DNA from: Candidatus Accumulibacter necessarius
Lineage (GTDB): Bacteria; Pseudomonadota; Gammaproteobacteria; Burkholderiales; Rhodocyclaceae
Assembly (NCBI GenBank): GCA_017302435.1
Contig: JAFLDL010000006.1
Coordinates: 12,735-76,734 of the forward strand
Direction: 5' to 3'
DNA: 64,000 nt
This document shows, piece after piece, positions 61,984-64,000 of the stretch. A program made the position numbers and the translations under genes. The stretch's first letter is position 1; each line of letters opens with the position of its first letter. A model generated the notes under the pieces. The model had not been told where the DNA came from, made no database searches, and worked only from the letters and a program-made list of their open reading frames with translations.

Positions 61984-62442
61984 ATGAACCAGATTGCCAA
62001 ACTGTTAACGTCGGACAATGTCGTCGCTGACCTCCATGTGAGCAGCAAGAAGCGCCTCTTCGAGCAGGTTGGCCTGCTGCTCGATAATCACCAGGGGCTT
62101 GGTCGCAGCCAGGTGTTTGATGCCCTGCTGTCACGTGAAAAGCTCGGCTCCACCGGGCTCGGGCTCGGTGTCGCCATTCCGCACGGGCGCATCAAGGGTC
62201 TCAAGCAGGTGGTCGGTGCCTTCGTCCGACTGGCCGCTCCGGTTGAATTCGATGCGCCAGATGGCAAGCCGGTCAATCTGATCTTCGCTCTGCTGGTGCC
62301 GGAAGTCGCCACTGAGCAGCACCTGCAATTGCTCTCCGACTTGGCTCAGATGTTTTCCGAGCGCGCTGTGCGTGAAAAACTGGCCGCCGCACCTGACGCG
62401 GCCGCGATTCGTGCGACCTTCGCCGCCTGGCAAGCCGACTGA
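61984..62442 (+). CDS. ptsN: nitrogen-type PTS enzyme IIA
   Basis: This 152-residue PTS EIIA-2 protein carries the phosphorylatable His in LGVAIPHGRI (about residue 67) and the supporting His later in TEQHLQLLS. It has no transport partner and is the regulatory EIIA-Ntr, which in E. coli binds KdpD and TrkA to adjust potassium uptake. In most betaproteobacteria ptsN follows rpoN and hpf; here it is alone, divergent from the KdpD-like gene, which suggests a local potassium-related role (inference). Confidence 0.92.
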   Translation: MNQIAKLLTSDNVVADLHVSSKKRLFEQVGLLLDNHQGLGRSQVFDALLSREKLGSTGLGLGVAIPHGRIKGLKQVVGAFVRLAAPVEFDAPDGKPVNLIFALLVPEVATEQHLQLLSDLAQMFSERAVREKLAAAPDAAAIRATFAAWQAD

Positions 62443-62546
62443 CCGCTGCCCTCACGCCACGTTTCGCGGTATCTCTCCTCGCACGCGTCTGCCTTCAGCG
62501 AAACCGGTCGCTGAGTCGGTCTGGTGAAGAACGGCGCCGGACCAGT

Positions 62547-62819
62547 CTAGGTGTGTTTGAAAGTCAGAAACATCTTGAAACAGCGCGCAAAGGCAAGCGG
62601 GGTTTCGCAATGCTCTGCCCACAGCTCGGCAGTCAAGGAGAACGAGACGTCGCCAGCGGCTTCTCGGTCCTTGACCCAGACCAGACGCCGATCACTGAAG
62701 ACGCCAGTCGGCAGGCGACTGCGGATGAACTCCCAGACCTCATCCAGATGGTCGAAATTCGCCAGTTCTCCCGTCCCATCGGCGCCTTCTTCTTCTTCCA
62801 TGAAAACCTGGTAGCGCAT
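62547..62819 (-). CDS. hypothetical 90-aa protein
   Basis: A short soluble protein beginning MRYQVFMEEEEG with an acidic N-terminus, and containing LDEVWEFIRSRLPTGVFSDRRLVWVKD and AELWAEHCETPLAFARCFKMFL. No known family recognised. The ATG at 62819 has TTGAGG upstream; a longer frame is possible. The mixed alpha/beta composition and normal amino acid use suggest a real gene. It lies 240 bases downstream of rtcB, same strand; no function assigned. Confidence 0.55.
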   Translation of the reverse strand: MRYQVFMEEEEGADGTGELANFDHLDEVWEFIRSRLPTGVFSDRRLVWVKDREAAGDVSFSLTAELWAEHCETPLAFARCFKMFLTFKHT

Positions 62820-63062
62820 CACGAACCTCAAGAAAAACGGCCCGCCACACCGACGGCGGACACGTGGTTGGCCAACAGCGCGCAATTATTGGCCAACGCG
62901 GGCGAATAGTCCATCCCGTTGCCGCTGCTGACGCGTGTCAAATGAATCCCGCGTGCTGTTGTCCCCCAAAGCCGCTTCGCCCAGAGCTGCCCCGTGTCTG
63001 CGCTCGGCGGCCGATGTCGTGCCATGACCCGTTTCCTGGCGGCAGCTCCCGCCGGCGACGCC

Positions 63063-64000
63063 TCAGCCCTTGACACACACCACCTGCCGCAGTGTATGCA
63101 CGATTTCCACCAGCGAGCGCTGGGCGTGCATCACTGCGTCGATGTCCTTGTACGCCATCGGGATTTCATCGATGACCTCCCTGTCCTTGCGGCACTCGAC
63201 GTGTGCCGTGGCGCGCTCCTGGTCGGCGACCGTGAACCGGCGTCTGGCCTCGTTGCGGCTCATCGTTCGGCCGGCGCCGTGGCTGCACGAGCAGAATGAC
63301 TCCTCGTTGCCGAGGCCACGAACGATATAGCTTCTGGCACCCATCGAGCCGGGGATGATGCCGAGTTCGCCCTTGCGCGCCGACAGCGCGCCCTTGCGGG
63401 TGACGAAGATCTCGGACCCGAAGTGGGTTTCCTTCTGGACGTAGTTGTGGTGGCAGTTGACGGCTTCGACGTTGACGGTGAAGGGCCTGGTGATTACCTT
63501 GCGGGCGACGGCGATCAGACTGTCCATCATTGCCGTCCGGTTGCGGCGCGCATAGTTCTGTGCCCAGCCGACCGCTTCAAGGTAGTCGTCGAAATGCACG
63601 CTGCCTTCTTCGATGTAGGCGAGGTCGCCATCGGGCAGGTTGGCCAGGTGCTGCCGCATATCCGCCTGTGCCAGCGCGATGAAGGTGCTGCCGATGGCGT
63701 TGCCGACGCCGCGCGAACCCGAGTGCAGCATGAACCAGACGTGGTCGGCCTCGTCGAGGCAGACTTCGATGAAATGGTTGCCGGTGCCCAGCGTACCCAG
63801 GTGCTTGTGGTTGTTGGTCTCCCTGAGGTGGGGGTACTTTTCGACGATGCGCGTGAAGCCGGGCAACAGTTCGGCCCACAAGGCGCTGACCCGTTCCGGC
63901 GGGTTCTGCCAACTGCCCTCGTCGCGCTTGCCGCGGCCGACCGTACGGCCATGGGGTATCGCCTGCTCGACCGCGCTACGCAGGCGGTGCAGGCTGTCCG
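63063..64000 (-). CDS. rtcB: RNA-splicing ligase RtcB (5' end beyond the window)
   Basis: RtcB joins 2',3'-cyclic-phosphate or 3'-phosphate RNA ends to 5'-hydroxyl ends with GTP and Mn2+. The visible C-terminal 312 or so residues contain GTLGTGNHFIEV, FMLHSGSRGVGN, NCHHNYVQKE (Mn ligand His), IPGSMGARSYIVRG and CSCSHGAGRTMSR with the guanylylated His. The C-terminal AYKDIDAVM is typical. The frame continues to the window edge (the protein is about 400 residues in the family), so it is partial only because the window ends. No RtcA or RtcR gene is seen beside it on this side. Confidence 0.95.
   Translation of the reverse strand, partial: DSLHRLRSAVEQAIPHGRTVGRGKRDEGSWQNPPERVSALWAELLPGFTRIVEKYPHLRETNNHKHLGTLGTGNHFIEVCLDEADHVWFMLHSGSRGVGNAIGSTFIALAQADMRQHLANLPDGDLAYIEEGSVHFDDYLEAVGWAQNYARRNRTAMMDSLIAVARKVITRPFTVNVEAVNCHHNYVQKETHFGSEIFVTRKGALSARKGELGIIPGSMGARSYIVRGLGNEESFCSCSHGAGRTMSRNEARRRFTVADQERATAHVECRKDREVIDEIPMAYKDIDAVMHAQRSLVEIVHTLRQVVCVKG

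Overview
The window is high-GC DNA that reads as one chromosomal segment of a Gram-negative betaproteobacterium. Protein styles (Hyb-type [NiFe] hydrogenase, HoxJ/HupT kinase, PhoX, SbrI-type ECF sigma factor, UbiA/UbiD, PEP carboxylase, two PstS proteins, a CYTH-CHAD protein) fit the Rhodocyclales. The mix of phosphate uptake, polyphosphate-associated, PEP-node and hydrogenase genes suggests a relative of Candidatus Accumulibacter; this placement is inference from gene content only. I saw no rRNA, tRNA, CRISPR array, intact insertion sequence or phage.

Layout. 1-6.2 kb: a conserved hypothetical gene, then a tight operon of aldehyde dehydrogenase, small Tat protein, GMC alcohol oxidase, lipase and DUF4124 protein, which looks like an alcohol/aldehyde/ester oxidation unit. 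6.3-10 kb: a metallo-beta-lactamase-fold hydrolase convergent with PEP carboxylase. 10.4-15.4 kb: a flavin oxidase, then a wax ester synthase/DGAT with two alpha/beta hydrolases. 15.6-21.2 kb: a phosphate-starvation locus on the minus strand, pstS2-(117-aa basic protein)-pstS1-pstC-pstA-pstB, with clear Pho boxes in front of both pstS genes. 21.4-26.4 kb: an SDR dehydrogenase, the PEP synthase regulator, AzlCD, and a YejM-like membrane sulfatase. 26.8-29.5 kb: a zinc-type ABC importer with a possible 47-aa membrane protein. 29.7-34 kb: PhoX, an ECF sigma/anti-sigma pair and alanine dehydrogenase. 34.1-38.8 kb: ubiA-cytochrome-ubiD, a DUF4870 protein and a YihY/BrkB protein. 38.9-43.2 kb: a 1403-aa sensor combining a periplasmic binding domain, PAS/GAF and GGDEF-EAL. 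43.2-49.1 kb: PBP4, CYTH-CHAD, a Crp/Fnr regulator and a Kef-type antiporter. 49.2-55.8 kb: the complete hyb operon in the order O-A-B-C-D-G-E. 56.3-58.2 kb: the divergent HoxJ/HupT-like kinase and a VOC protein. 58.2-62.4 kb: an RCK potassium channel, KdpE, a KdpD lacking its N-terminal half, and divergent ptsN. The window ends inside rtcB.

The parts most worth a second look are: (i) the two Pho-box promoters with matching geometry and the histone-tail-like 117-aa protein between two pstS genes; (ii) a near-consensus sigma-54 promoter in front of hybO facing a HoxJ/HupT-like kinase, with the matching response regulator and sensory hydrogenase not in the window; (iii) a potassium/nitrogen-PTS neighbourhood (K channel, KdpE, short KdpD, ptsN) without kdpFABC; (iv) the two lipid-alcohol clusters within 15 kb. 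I did not find a clearly unprecedented system; these are unusual arrangements of known families plus a few unknown small genes.
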